Positions 25,045 through 33,670 of a stretch of 43,384 nt of DNA are shown piece by piece. The stretch covers positions 1 through 43,384 of the forward strand of contig CAUDZT010000009.1 in assembly GCA_958453935.1 (NCBI GenBank). Reading direction: 5' to 3'. Each line of letters opens with the position of its first letter. The first letter of the stretch is position 1. The notes under the pieces are model-generated. The model was not told the origin of the DNA and did not search any database. It worked only from the letters and a program-made list of their open reading frames with translations. Position numbers and translations under genes: made by a program. This stretch comes from an uncultured Collinsella sp. GTDB lineage: Bacteria > Actinomycetota > Coriobacteriia > Coriobacteriales > Coriobacteriaceae.

Positions 25045-25746
25045 ATGGAAAACAAGAAGAAAAAGCGCTACGGCATCGTTGCCGCCCTGCTGCTGTTGGT
25101 GCTGGCCGCCGGCGTTGGCACCTGGGCATGGCTGCAGGCAACCGATCAGGTGACGAATGAGTTCACGGTTGGCAGCATCGGCAAGCCCGAAGTGAAGCCC
25201 GACCCCGATCATCCGGACAAGCCCGGCACTGATCCCACGGACCCCTCAGTGGATGGTTATCTGTTTGAGACCAAGTGGGCGAAGGACTCCAAGATGATTC
25301 CCGACACCGACATCAATAAGAACCCCAACGTCGGTATCGGTAAGGACTCTGATAAGTCCTATGTGTTCATCTACGTGAAGAACGCCATCGTGAAGGACGG
25401 TGAAGGCGCGCTTGCCAAGACCCCGTACTTCAATCTTAAAAATGGCTGGGAGCCGGTTGCTGCTGACCAGGTGAAGACCAACGGTAACGAAGGCCAGTAC
25501 GTGAGCGGTCTGTTCATGTATACCGCTGGCGGAACCGGCACTCCTGCAGAGCTTACCCCCGCTGGCGGCAAGGCTGCTTACACCGGTGAGCTGTTCGGCA
25601 CCGTGCATATCCCGGCTGCCATGAACAGCGCGGATGTCGTTAAAAATCCTGCTATGACGGTCTCCTGCTACATCTTCGGTGCTGACCAGGGTGGCGCCCA
25701 GAACGCCATCGCGCAGGCCAAGGAATGGGCTAAGACTCAGGCTTAA
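25045..25746 (+). CDS. SipW-dependent exported protein, putative fibre subunit (TasA/camelysin-like)
   Basis: This 233-residue protein carries the SipW-cognate N-terminus: a basic start, helix GIVAALLLLVLAAGVGTWAWL, then the family pattern QATDQVTNEFTVGSIG. The mature part begins with a Pro/Asp-rich stretch (KPDPDHPDKPGTDPTDPS) and continues as a beta-rich domain with YVFIYVKNAIV and AMTVSCYIFGADQGG, typical of the TasA/camelysin fold. The GTG-rich, well-biased codons, good AAAGGAAG site (ATG 25045) and position before an attenuator suggest it is the most abundant product of the locus. It may be the major fibre subunit; that role is inferred. Confidence 0.8.
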   Translation: MENKKKKRYGIVAALLLLVLAAGVGTWAWLQATDQVTNEFTVGSIGKPEVKPDPDHPDKPGTDPTDPSVDGYLFETKWAKDSKMIPDTDINKNPNVGIGKDSDKSYVFIYVKNAIVKDGEGALAKTPYFNLKNGWEPVAADQVKTNGNEGQYVSGLFMYTAGGTGTPAELTPAGGKAAYTGELFGTVHIPAAMNSADVVKNPAMTVSCYIFGADQGGAQNAIAQAKEWAKTQA

Positions 25747-25756
25747 TCCTCCCTCC

Positions 25757-25807
25757 ACCGAGATTCCGGCCCGATCCCCATCCCCATTTTCGGGTCGGGA
25801 TCTCGGT
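25757..25807 (+). terminator. Attenuator-like hairpin between first and second subunit genes
   Basis: ACCGAGATTCCGGCCCGA pairs with TCGGGTCGGGATCTCGGT using two wobble pairs. Only CCCCCTTTG follows, so termination should be partial. It would raise the first subunit over the later genes. Confidence 0.6.
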
Positions 25808-25836
25808 CCCCCTTTGATCGACGATTGGCGAACGTA

Positions 25837-26484
25837 ATGCTCAACAATCTTTCCGACAATCAGAAACGCACCTTGGCGCTTGCCGCGATGGCGCTGTTGG
25901 CCCTGGCGTGCCTGTGTGGCACGCTGGCTTTTACCGTTGATATGGTTCCGGCGAACAACGTCCTATCGTTTGGCAGCGTGAAGGTACGAGTCTGCGAATA
26001 CACCCTAAACGAGCAGGGCAAGGAGATTCCGTTTGAGCCCAACGAGCACGGTGACTATCCCAACACCAAGGCCGGGGACTCTGACATCAGCCGCATTGTG
26101 CGCGTGGAGAACGTCGGCGCGCAGCCTGAGTACGTTCGCGCGCGTCTGCGCATGACGTCGGTGGCGCCCGACGGCTCGAGCGCGGATGCCTCGGGCAACG
26201 TTGCATTTCGTGTGAACGCGGGCGAGGGGTCTCCGTGGATCGATGGCGGCGATGGGTGGTACTACTACCGTGGATTGACCGGGTGTGGCGGCGTGCTCGA
26301 TTCCGGTGCCATGACGGAGAGCCTCATGGACTCGCTGCGATTTGTGGGCGACTACCACGATGCCGCGCGCGGCGGCTCATACAGGCTCGATATCGACGTC
26401 CAGGCCGTGCAGGCCAAAAACCAGCAGGCAAACGATACCGTCCTCGACGTGCTCGACGTCGTGGGCTGGCCGGAGGCGAACTAG
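25837..26484 (+). CDS. Second SipW-cognate exported protein
   Basis: This 215-residue protein has a hydrophobic N-terminus, TLALAAMALLALACLCGTLAF, then TVDMVPANNVLSFGSVKVRV, the SipW-substrate pattern. The mature part is a camelysin-like beta domain with SRIVRVENVGAQPEYVRARLRMT and GDGWYYYRGL followed by SYRLDIDVQAVQAKN. The ending INVQAVQ-like strand is typical of these proteins. I prefer ATG 25837 to the TTG at 25825; neither has a strong ribosome site, in keeping with lower output after the attenuator. It could be a minor or tip subunit. The next gene begins three bases after the stop. Confidence 0.72.
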   Translation: MLNNLSDNQKRTLALAAMALLALACLCGTLAFTVDMVPANNVLSFGSVKVRVCEYTLNEQGKEIPFEPNEHGDYPNTKAGDSDISRIVRVENVGAQPEYVRARLRMTSVAPDGSSADASGNVAFRVNAGEGSPWIDGGDGWYYYRGLTGCGGVLDSGAMTESLMDSLRFVGDYHDAARGGSYRLDIDVQAVQAKNQQANDTVLDVLDVVGWPEAN

Positions 26485-26487
26485 CCC

Positions 26488-29400
26488 ATGGAGATTAAGA
26501 ACATGAACCGAGGCGTGCTCGGCAGGCTGATCGCTGTGGTGGCAATCGCCCTTTGCTGCGTTGTAGCGCTGCCGGCGGCAGCGTATGCCGAGGATGTGCC
26601 CGAGGACAAGACCGAATTCCATATCACAAACAGGAACGACTTCCTGGCGTGTGTCGCGCTGTCGCGACAGCGCGACACGTCGCAGTGGCGCGTCTATCTC
26701 GATAACGATATCGTTCTTAACGATGATGATATGAACGCCATTGTTGAGGATACGGTCAAGCACCTCTCCTTTGGCAACAAAGAACATCCCTTTAAGGGCG
26801 TCTTTGACGGTCAAAACCATACCGTGAAGGGCCTGAACTACGAGAATAAGGTCTTGGATCCCGAGCGCGATACGGGCTTTTTTGCCGAGACCGATGGCGC
26901 CACCATTAAGAACTTCCTGGTCAAGGATGCCAACATTTGGGCTGACTTCCGCGGCGGCATTATCGTGGGCAGGGCGATCAACACCCACTTCGAAAACGTT
27001 ATGGTCATGGAGAGCACCCTGCACGTTACGTGTGCCAACAACATGCTCAATGTGATTACCAATGCGGGTTTTGAGGGGGGCCTGATTGCTGGCGAGCTCA
27101 ATGGTTGCACCCTCTACAACTGCGAGGTCCGTGGTGGCCGCGCCGTTAACAACACGACTTCGGGCGTACAGGCAATCGGTGGCGAGGGCCTGTATATGGC
27201 GGCGTTTGCCGGCTACGTTAAGAACTCGACCATCGAGTATTGCCGCGTGACGCCTACGCGCAACGAGGATGGCTCGATTGCCGAGAAGGGCATGACCGAC
27301 GTTACCAATAAATACGATGTGGCCATTGGCGCCCTGGGCGGCAACAACGTGTACGCCTCGGGTTTTGTGGGCTGCATGGCAGAAGGCGCTAAAGTCATTG
27401 ACTGCTTTTCAACGGCGAAATGCTATAGCTATGCTGCTTCTTACGTGGGCGTTGTCTCCGTAACGCGCGCTTGGACGGGTGGTCTTGCAGGCCGCATCTT
27501 GTCTAAGAGCGGTAATGAAATCACTCGCAGCCATTTCGCCGGCGATTTGAGCTCGCGCCAGTACAACCCCATCGCCGTGATCCCCATTATTCAAAACGAC
27601 GTGAACCTGGGCGGTATTGCTGCACGCGCTAATGCGGGTGATGCGACTATCACTGATTGCTACTTCAAGCCCAGTGTCAGCCTATCCGGGTTTAGTCAGG
27701 GTACGGCAGACAAGAAGAAGATTTACGCCCTTGCGGGTGATAGCACGGTATCCGGTGCCGGATTCGGTCCCTGGGACGACGAACGCTACGTCACACGTGA
27801 GCTGTGGGAGCAGCATGATTACGACTTCTGTGCCGGCACCATGCGCTCGACTGCTAACGATGCGTATCTGAATGACTCACACCCCAATGAGTGGGCGATG
27901 GACTACAAACTGAATATTCCCGTGCATGGCCAGAGCGTCAAGGCGACGATTGATTTTCCCGGTGCAGGCATCGCGACCATCGAGGCAACCAAACTCGGTA
28001 TTGATCAGGCGACCTCGGATCCGTATACCTTTGCCGTGAGTGCCGTGCTGGCGGGAACGGCCCAGGGCTTGGCCCAGGGCGATACGTCGGTAACGTTTAA
28101 GCAGGATACCTCCGCAAAGCCTGAGGGGCTGAGCGAGGAGAACGGCGGCTACCGTTTTATGGGCTGGTTCCGCGAGCCCGATGTGCAAGTGAATCGAATT
28201 GGACAAGACAACAGCTGGTTTGACGGCAAGACCGATGCCGATGCTGTGGCTGCTGGCAAGCAGGTCCAGAAGAGCGAGTTGCACGACGAAACGTCAACCT
28301 ATACTGCCGATAACGCGAAAGGGGCCAAGGCTTTTGAGGGCAATGACCTGTTTATCGCTTCGTACGAGGCACAGGCGCTGTTCTATAACGTTAAGGGCGA
28401 GACACTTGATTGGAAAACCGGTGCTGCGCACGGCAAGTCAACTGATTGGTACCGCTATGGCGTGGGTTTGACGCCCGCTGCCCCCGCGGATCGCGGCAAC
28501 TTGAAGCCTACCGCGACATTTATCGGCTGGACCACGCAGCCTAGCAGCGAGGCGGGGATGAATGGTGGCTATGCCGCCATCACCTCGACTCAGTTAGCCG
28601 AGCTTAAAAATCAGGGAGCTTTTTATCCTGCGGGTAGCGAGATCACGGTTGTCCGTCCTACCGACTTCTACCCGGTGTACAGCGACTACGTGTCGAACAT
28701 CATGACGGTGTTCGAGGGCAATGAGCGGGACACAACCGACGATAAGACTCTGCGCGACGGTGTGGGCAAAACCAATGTCGACGTCCAGACTACCGAGGAC
28801 GGCACCAGCGTCTACACGGTACAGGTGTGCAACACGGAAGGTACGCCCCTGTCCAATGGCGGCAAGCTGCCCGATGGCTATCGCTTCTTGGGTTGGTATG
28901 AAAACAAGGGGACCGAGGATGCTCCGCTCGAGGTGCGCGTAAGCCGCGACCCCAGCTACACACTCCCTGCCGATGTCGATCTAACTGTGCCACATACCTA
29001 CATCGCCCGCTTTGAGTACCGAGTGGATTATTACGTTCGGGCTTATACCAACCATGAGTTTACGGACAGCAAGCTACTTTGTTCCGTTTGGAATCGCTAT
29101 CAAACGCCCTTTGAGGAAAACGTCGGTAGTACCTTCGTGCGTGAAAACGTCGTCCACTGGGGTCCGGAGCATGTTGACCACGGCATAAAGGATAGTTATG
29201 ACGGAACGTGTGAGACGCGCTACACGACGAAAACCCTTGTCGTGAGTCCCCTTAACGCGTACTCGCACAACGTTAAAAACGATACGGGAGCCGATACTCT
29301 AAAAAACCTCTATGCCGATACCGATTTTCCAGGCGCTGCAACGCTAAGCGATACTTGGACTTCGGCTTCGCTGAACGTAACGGTCAAACCGGTGAATGAT

Positions 29401-31965
29401 CGCTATCGCCTGAATTTCTGGACACTTGAGCGCGATGGTGAATATTGGACATATGTGAAAAATCCCATCGAGAGCATGGTGCGTACAGATAAGAAGTACT
29501 ACGTTCGCGCGATGATTACCACGGACGTTAATTTCTACAACAAGGGCGATAATGTCGTGAGGACTGCCACGCGGCGCTATGAGAGTAACTTGCTGCAGAC
29601 CAAGGTGAACGGGGCGGATCCGACGTTCACGTATTACTACCCGCATGTTAATAAGTCGGTTAAAGTGGCCGAAAAACCAGAAGATGGTGAGAAGGGATCG
29701 TATGAGAGCCCCCTGACCCTCGAAGCTTCCCCGACCGATGCCGACATGGCCGTGCCGGGCTATAAGTTCCTGGGCTGGATTTCGACCGCCGAGGTCCAGA
29801 AGGGTTCTGACGTCTGGAAGTATATCTACGATGTCGAGGGCGATTCCTTCACCACTTCTGACCCGGATAAGGCCGAACCGTATCTGGTGAAACCAGATTT
29901 TAAGGTCACCCAGTGGCAGGATGCCTATCCGGTGTACGCGAAGTACGATGTTAGGTACACCACCAACCTGTATCGCGCCGGTTTTAAGGGTACTTCCGAG
30001 GTGAATGTTCCTAGGTATGACATCACCCCTAATCTCAATGTGGACACCGATCCTGCCACGGCAACGGTGACCCCTGATATCGAAACGACGGTATACAAGT
30101 CCGGCGGCGAGTTATATAAGCTAAATAAGGTCGAGGTCGAACTTCCGAATGGTGAGGTCAAGGAGCTCGATTCTGCCGACGGTAACTCATATTCCTATCA
30201 GGTGGAGCCCGGCGGGACCTATACATTTGTGGCGTACTATTCGCCGTTGGCGGTTGTGTACCATCTCAATGCCAGGGATGTGGACGGTAAGGTAGCCCAG
30301 CAGGGCGATTCTCTCGGCAGCCTTAAGGACGGCATCCCGCTGCCAACGTATAACGTCGGCGATATCGATGCTGCAACGAACGCATACAATGCCTTCGTGG
30401 GCTGGACGGAAACTAAGCCGGTAGCTGGCAGCGGTTATGTCGTTTGGTCGGACGGCGTTTCCATGGTGAATAAAAACACCGTGGTCAAGGCACCCATGGA
30501 GCTGTATCCGGTCTACCGTGCCAGCGCGGTACGTGTCCAATCGAATATCGATGACAATCTGGATAACCGCGGTTCCGTGCGTTATCTTTCGCGCACCGAC
30601 TCTGGTGATCAAATTTCGCTGGAGGTAAAAGCCGCAACCGAGGTTGTCGGCATAGACGGCACCAAGTACGACTTTGTTGGCTGGTCGCGCGACTACGAAC
30701 CCGATGGCAAATACACCCTGTTGACCGATGGCGAGAAGTATCCCCTCGAGGGCAGCGAGCCCTTTGAGAGCGTGGCCTACACCGCGGTGTACAAGACCGC
30801 GCCGTATAAGGTGCGCTATCACGGTGTCGACGGGTCGGTCATCTTTACGGCGACGGTCGACTCGAGCGACGAGCGCGCGACGGGCGCTGGCTTTGTCCAT
30901 AACGTCGATGTTCCCAAGGTGAATGAGAGCGGCAACCCGGTCTATGTCGACAACGGCAATCCTGTGATGGAGCAAAAATCCGTGGCGTACGACCCGGACG
31001 CCCACTCCAAGATCGTCGCGCTGCTCGATGAACAGGCTGCTGCCAATGGCGATAAGCGCGAGCTCTTCTTGGAGTGGCGATATGTGGGTGCCGATGGCAC
31101 TGCAAAGTCTTGGGATGAGTTCAAGGGCGAGCCAGTCAAGGGTGACATGGACCTGTATCCTGTGACGTATCGCGTGGTTGCCAACGATACGTCTGATCCC
31201 GCGAGCCCCGTAACTATGACCGCGCAGCTTAAGTGGCTGCTCGATCCCGCCGCGGCCAACACCGTCAGTGACAGTGCCGACAATGCGCCGTTTAAGGTCT
31301 GCTTTGCCAAGCCGTTTATGGGGACGCAACTGACTGTTACGGTAACGCAGGCAAGCTACGGCCCTGGTGCAGAGGGCGTTTCTGCGGCGGAAAAGCCTGT
31401 GAACGGCAAGTTTGTCTCGCTCTACAGCCTTGGTTCGGGTGACGGCTCGTTCGACCTGGCCAACCGTCTGGAGTCCAAGAAGACGGGCGAGGGCGATCAG
31501 GGCCCCGGCAAAGCCGTGTTCAACTTTGCCCAGACTCATGCGCTGACGATCGTTAAAAAGACGACCGATGCCAGCGCTATGGGGCAGACGTTCCGCTTTA
31601 AGGTGACGAAGACGGCGGAGGGAGCCTCTCCCGAGACGCGCGTGGTCGAGGTGAAGGTCGATAAGCAACAGCCGGAAAACGGTGAGACCTGGTATGTCGG
31701 CAGCGTGCAGTTCGCCGCTCCGGCGGGCACCTATACCGTCGAGGAAGACACGGCTTGGGCATGGCGCTACCAGGGTGAGCTGAGCACGCCTGGTAAGGCG
31801 CCCGGCAAATCTGCCGAGCTGACGATTTCGTCTGCCTCGAGCGCGGGCGATGCGGTGGTGACGTGCGTTAACACGCGCGCGAAGGACAAATGGGTCGATG
31901 GTGGCTCGCGTGCCAAGAATGTTTGGGAAAACGGCACGCTGAAGAAGGAGGACCAGGATGACTAA
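26488..31965 (+). CDS. Giant secreted adhesin-like protein with beta-helix and InlB-like repeats
   Basis: This 1825-residue protein has a classical signal peptide ending AYA-ED (about residue 34). Residues about 60-450 contain GLUG/right-handed beta-helix-like turns (TIKNFLVKDANI, FENVMVMEST, STIEYCRVTP, VIDCFSTAKCY, ITDCYFKP). From about 550 to 1540, InlB/Flg_new-type modules recur, each with a GW core: YRFMGWFREP (554), ATFIGWTTQ, YRFLGWYENKG (798), YKFLGWIST (1092), NAFVGWTET (1300), YDFVGWSRD (1393). The last 140 residues form a SpaA/Cna-B-like domain (ALTIVKKTTD, TFRFKVT, GTYTVEED). There is no LPXTG-type signal or final membrane helix. ATG 26488 follows GGAGG; an ATG at 26503 is possible. 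It probably attaches to the surface fibre for adhesion. Confidence 0.85.
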   Translation: MEIKNMNRGVLGRLIAVVAIALCCVVALPAAAYAEDVPEDKTEFHITNRNDFLACVALSRQRDTSQWRVYLDNDIVLNDDDMNAIVEDTVKHLSFGNKEHPFKGVFDGQNHTVKGLNYENKVLDPERDTGFFAETDGATIKNFLVKDANIWADFRGGIIVGRAINTHFENVMVMESTLHVTCANNMLNVITNAGFEGGLIAGELNGCTLYNCEVRGGRAVNNTTSGVQAIGGEGLYMAAFAGYVKNSTIEYCRVTPTRNEDGSIAEKGMTDVTNKYDVAIGALGGNNVYASGFVGCMAEGAKVIDCFSTAKCYSYAASYVGVVSVTRAWTGGLAGRILSKSGNEITRSHFAGDLSSRQYNPIAVIPIIQNDVNLGGIAARANAGDATITDCYFKPSVSLSGFSQGTADKKKIYALAGDSTVSGAGFGPWDDERYVTRELWEQHDYDFCAGTMRSTANDAYLNDSHPNEWAMDYKLNIPVHGQSVKATIDFPGAGIATIEATKLGIDQATSDPYTFAVSAVLAGTAQGLAQGDTSVTFKQDTSAKPEGLSEENGGYRFMGWFREPDVQVNRIGQDNSWFDGKTDADAVAAGKQVQKSELHDETSTYTADNAKGAKAFEGNDLFIASYEAQALFYNVKGETLDWKTGAAHGKSTDWYRYGVGLTPAAPADRGNLKPTATFIGWTTQPSSEAGMNGGYAAITSTQLAELKNQGAFYPAGSEITVVRPTDFYPVYSDYVSNIMTVFEGNERDTTDDKTLRDGVGKTNVDVQTTEDGTSVYTVQVCNTEGTPLSNGGKLPDGYRFLGWYENKGTEDAPLEVRVSRDPSYTLPADVDLTVPHTYIARFEYRVDYYVRAYTNHEFTDSKLLCSVWNRYQTPFEENVGSTFVRENVVHWGPEHVDHGIKDSYDGTCETRYTTKTLVVSPLNAYSHNVKNDTGADTLKNLYADTDFPGAATLSDTWTSASLNVTVKPVNDRYRLNFWTLERDGEYWTYVKNPIESMVRTDKKYYVRAMITTDVNFYNKGDNVVRTATRRYESNLLQTKVNGADPTFTYYYPHVNKSVKVAEKPEDGEKGSYESPLTLEASPTDADMAVPGYKFLGWISTAEVQKGSDVWKYIYDVEGDSFTTSDPDKAEPYLVKPDFKVTQWQDAYPVYAKYDVRYTTNLYRAGFKGTSEVNVPRYDITPNLNVDTDPATATVTPDIETTVYKSGGELYKLNKVEVELPNGEVKELDSADGNSYSYQVEPGGTYTFVAYYSPLAVVYHLNARDVDGKVAQQGDSLGSLKDGIPLPTYNVGDIDAATNAYNAFVGWTETKPVAGSGYVVWSDGVSMVNKNTVVKAPMELYPVYRASAVRVQSNIDDNLDNRGSVRYLSRTDSGDQISLEVKAATEVVGIDGTKYDFVGWSRDYEPDGKYTLLTDGEKYPLEGSEPFESVAYTAVYKTAPYKVRYHGVDGSVIFTATVDSSDERATGAGFVHNVDVPKVNESGNPVYVDNGNPVMEQKSVAYDPDAHSKIVALLDEQAAANGDKRELFLEWRYVGADGTAKSWDEFKGEPVKGDMDLYPVTYRVVANDTSDPASPVTMTAQLKWLLDPAAANTVSDSADNAPFKVCFAKPFMGTQLTVTVTQASYGPGAEGVSAAEKPVNGKFVSLYSLGSGDGSFDLANRLESKKTGEGDQGPGKAVFNFAQTHALTIVKKTTDASAMGQTFRFKVTKTAEGASPETRVVEVKVDKQQPENGETWYVGSVQFAAPAGTYTVEEDTAWAWRYQGELSTPGKAPGKSAELTISSASSAGDAVVTCVNTRAKDKWVDGGSRAKNVWENGTLKKEDQDD
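26651..26678. repeat. Perfect 28-bp palindrome inside the adhesin gene
   Basis: The half-site GTGTCGCGCTGTCG (26651-26664) is followed immediately by its exact complement CGACAGCGCGACAC (26665-26678). It encodes VALSRQRDT at about residues 55-64. Confidence 0.85.
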
Positions 31966-32527
31966 GCGCAAGCAAATCGTCGCCCTCCTTGTCGGCGTTC
32001 TTCTTTTGGCTGGCGCTGCCGGCACCTTTGCCTGGCTTTCGGTTACGGGCGTGCTGGTCAACGAGTTTGGCTTTGGTTCGGTGGCGCCCTCGGTAGACGA
32101 GAAGCTCAATGGCAACGTGAAGAGTGACGTCACGATTACAAACAAGGGCTCGGCTCCGGCATACCTGCGTGCTGCGGTGGATATCTACTGGCAGGACCAG
32201 GATGGCGCGCGCCTGTGGGATGAGCCGGTTGCGGGAACGGACTACGTTATTGAGTGGGGCAACGTGTCCGATGCGTCTGCTTCCAACAGCGCCTCGTCTT
32301 GGGTTGCCGCGTCCGACGGATTCTACTATTGGACATCTTCCGTTGCGCCGATGGACAAAACCGGCGTGCTCATCAAGAGCGTGACTGAGAGGAAGGCGGA
32401 TGGCAAGAACCTGGTCGTCGACATTTCGACCCAGGCAATTCAGTCCACGCCCGATGACGCAGTTACAGAGGCATGGGGCTGTACGGTCAAGGATGGCGTG
32501 CTGGTGCCGCCGCATGGAGGTGCGTAA
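31958..32527 (+). CDS. Third SipW-cognate exported protein
   Basis: This 189-residue protein has the SipW-substrate N-terminus: basic TKRKQ, helix IVALLVGVLLLAGAAGTFAWL, then SVTGVLVNEFGFGSVAPSV. The mature beta domain has DVTITNKGSAPAYLRAAVDIYWQDQDG, DGFYYWTSSVAPMDKTGVLI and LVVDISTQAIQST, matching the camelysin/TasA-like pattern and resembling the second subunit. The ATG overlaps the end of the giant adhesin gene by eight bases, so the two are translationally coupled. It may connect the adhesin to the fibre (inference). Confidence 0.8.
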   Translation: MTKRKQIVALLVGVLLLAGAAGTFAWLSVTGVLVNEFGFGSVAPSVDEKLNGNVKSDVTITNKGSAPAYLRAAVDIYWQDQDGARLWDEPVAGTDYVIEWGNVSDASASNSASSWVAASDGFYYWTSSVAPMDKTGVLIKSVTERKADGKNLVVDISTQAIQSTPDDAVTEAWGCTVKDGVLVPPHGGA

Positions 32528-32529
32528 GT

Positions 32530-33228
32530 ATGGCCTCTCCGATTCGTAAAGACGTTGCGTGTTTCTTGCATTGCGTGATGGCGGCAATCGTCTGCCTTAT
32601 CGCGCTCGCCGTTCCTGCACGTGCGTTTGCTGACATTCCCACGATTGCCTATGACGGAAATGCACGCCAGCTAACGGTATCGGGAGCGACGGACTCCTCG
32701 GGGGAGCCCGATCTGTTTCCAGCCTTTAAAGATCTAATGCCCGGCGATGTACGCGAGCAACAGATAGAGATTCGTGCCACGGGCGTAAAGTCCCAGGTGC
32801 GCGTGTTTGTGCGTGCCGTTGTCGATCACGAGACGGCACGCCTGCTGTCGCCCATTACTCTAACGGCGTCGGCGGGCGATGCGTCTGCCGGTTGGCTCCA
32901 GACGGGAACGCCGGGCAGTGTGTTCGCCTATCCCACGCAGGTCGCAACGTTTACGAACGATGGCAGCACGGTGCTCAATTTGCAACTAAGTGTCCCGACG
33001 TCGGTAGGCAATGAGCTTGCCGACGCAAACAAGGCAATTCGCTGGGAGATTACCGCCGAGGACGATGGCGCGAAGATTCCCGTGCGGTCTGCTGGCAGCA
33101 AAGGGGCCGGCGTGCTTGGTTTGGCGGCAACCGGCGACAGCACGCTCACGTTGCTTTTGATGTTGCTGACACTTGCAATCATCGCTTTTATTGCTGCGCT
33201 GCTTTTGTCCCGGAGGAATAAGCGCTAG
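32530..33228 (+). CDS. LAXTG wall-anchored protein of the fibre locus
   Basis: This 232-residue protein has a Sec signal peptide (CVMAAIVCLIALAVPARAFA-D), a beta-rich middle (LFPAFKDLMPGDVREQQIEIRATGVKSQVRVFVRAVV) and a C-terminal sorting signal. That signal is LAATGDST, a hydrophobic helix and the SRRNKR tail. LAXTG is the pattern preferred by class E sortases of Actinobacteria. The protein could be the base that ties the fibre to the wall, as it is the only covalently anchorable product of the locus. ATG 32530 has GGAGGTG and begins three bases after the preceding stop. No sortase gene is in the window. Confidence 0.82.
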   Translation: MASPIRKDVACFLHCVMAAIVCLIALAVPARAFADIPTIAYDGNARQLTVSGATDSSGEPDLFPAFKDLMPGDVREQQIEIRATGVKSQVRVFVRAVVDHETARLLSPITLTASAGDASAGWLQTGTPGSVFAYPTQVATFTNDGSTVLNLQLSVPTSVGNELADANKAIRWEITAEDDGAKIPVRSAGSKGAGVLGLAATGDSTLTLLLMLLTLAIIAFIAALLLSRRNKR

Positions 33229-33248
33229 GTCCATCTTCTAAATGCTAC

Positions 33249-33373
33249 GCCCTCCCGGGCGGCGGGCACGAAGTTCCCTGCTCTACAGTCCTACGCAAGA
33301 CGAAGGCCACATTAAGTGGCCTTCTTTGCGTGTGGAACTCGCGATGAACTTCGTGCCCGCCGCCCGGGAGGGC
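33249..33373. repeat. Nested hairpin element with conserved core, forward copy
   Basis: Outer arms of 27 bp pair perfectly (33249-33275 with 33347-33373). The inner stem is GAAGGCCAC-ATTAA-GTGGCCTTC (33302-33324), extended by CGCAA/TTGCG. Internal strands TTCCCTGCTC, ACAGTCCT and GGAACTCGCGATGAAC are shared with the reverse-orientation copy at 33671-33799, while the stems differ. The right arm overlaps the start of the following large repeat. It may also terminate the fibre operon. Confidence 0.85.
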
Positions 33374-33632
33374 GCCCCTTTATTGATGGAAGGACTCATA
33401 AGCGGATATTCCATGCCCGGATGTATTCAGAGCGGGACGGGTTTTCCGGATGGGCGGGGTCTTGGAAAGTGTGTCCCGGAATTTGCCTTTGGAATGGGAT
33501 GCAGTTTCCGGTTGAGGGCTCTGGTGGAAAGTGTAATCCGGAAATTAACCTTAAAGTGGGATGCAGTTTCCCAACGGGGCCACAAGCGGAAACCGCATCC
33601 CACTCCGGACGTGAATTCCGGGACAAGCTTTC
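33368..33632. repeat. Large intergenic repeat, right copy
   Basis: It is the same orientation and nearly the same length as 23746-24013. It starts GAGGGCGCCCCTTTATTGAT and ends near GGGACAAGCTTTCC. The terminal hairpin is kept (AGTGGGATGCAGTTTCC with GGAAACCGCATCCCACT). Together the copies bracket the fibre locus as 9.6-kb-spaced direct repeats. No gene is supported in 33229-33819. Confidence 0.85.
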
Positions 33633-33670
33633 CGCGATGCGCATGCCAGGCCGCGTTTCAACACCGAGGC

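Noticed and set aside
24417..33228. Sortase-assembled pilus locus
   Set aside because: No sortase C gene and no pilin-motif LPXTG subunits are present. The subunits have SipW-cognate N-termini instead.
33396..33644. Open frames on the - strand of both large repeat copies with similar translations (SRNSRPEWDAVSACG against SQNSRPEWDAASACG)
   Set aside because: The protein similarity (roughly half identical) is lower than the nucleotide similarity, there is no ribosome site, and the other frames are equally open. The pattern fits a non-coding repeat.
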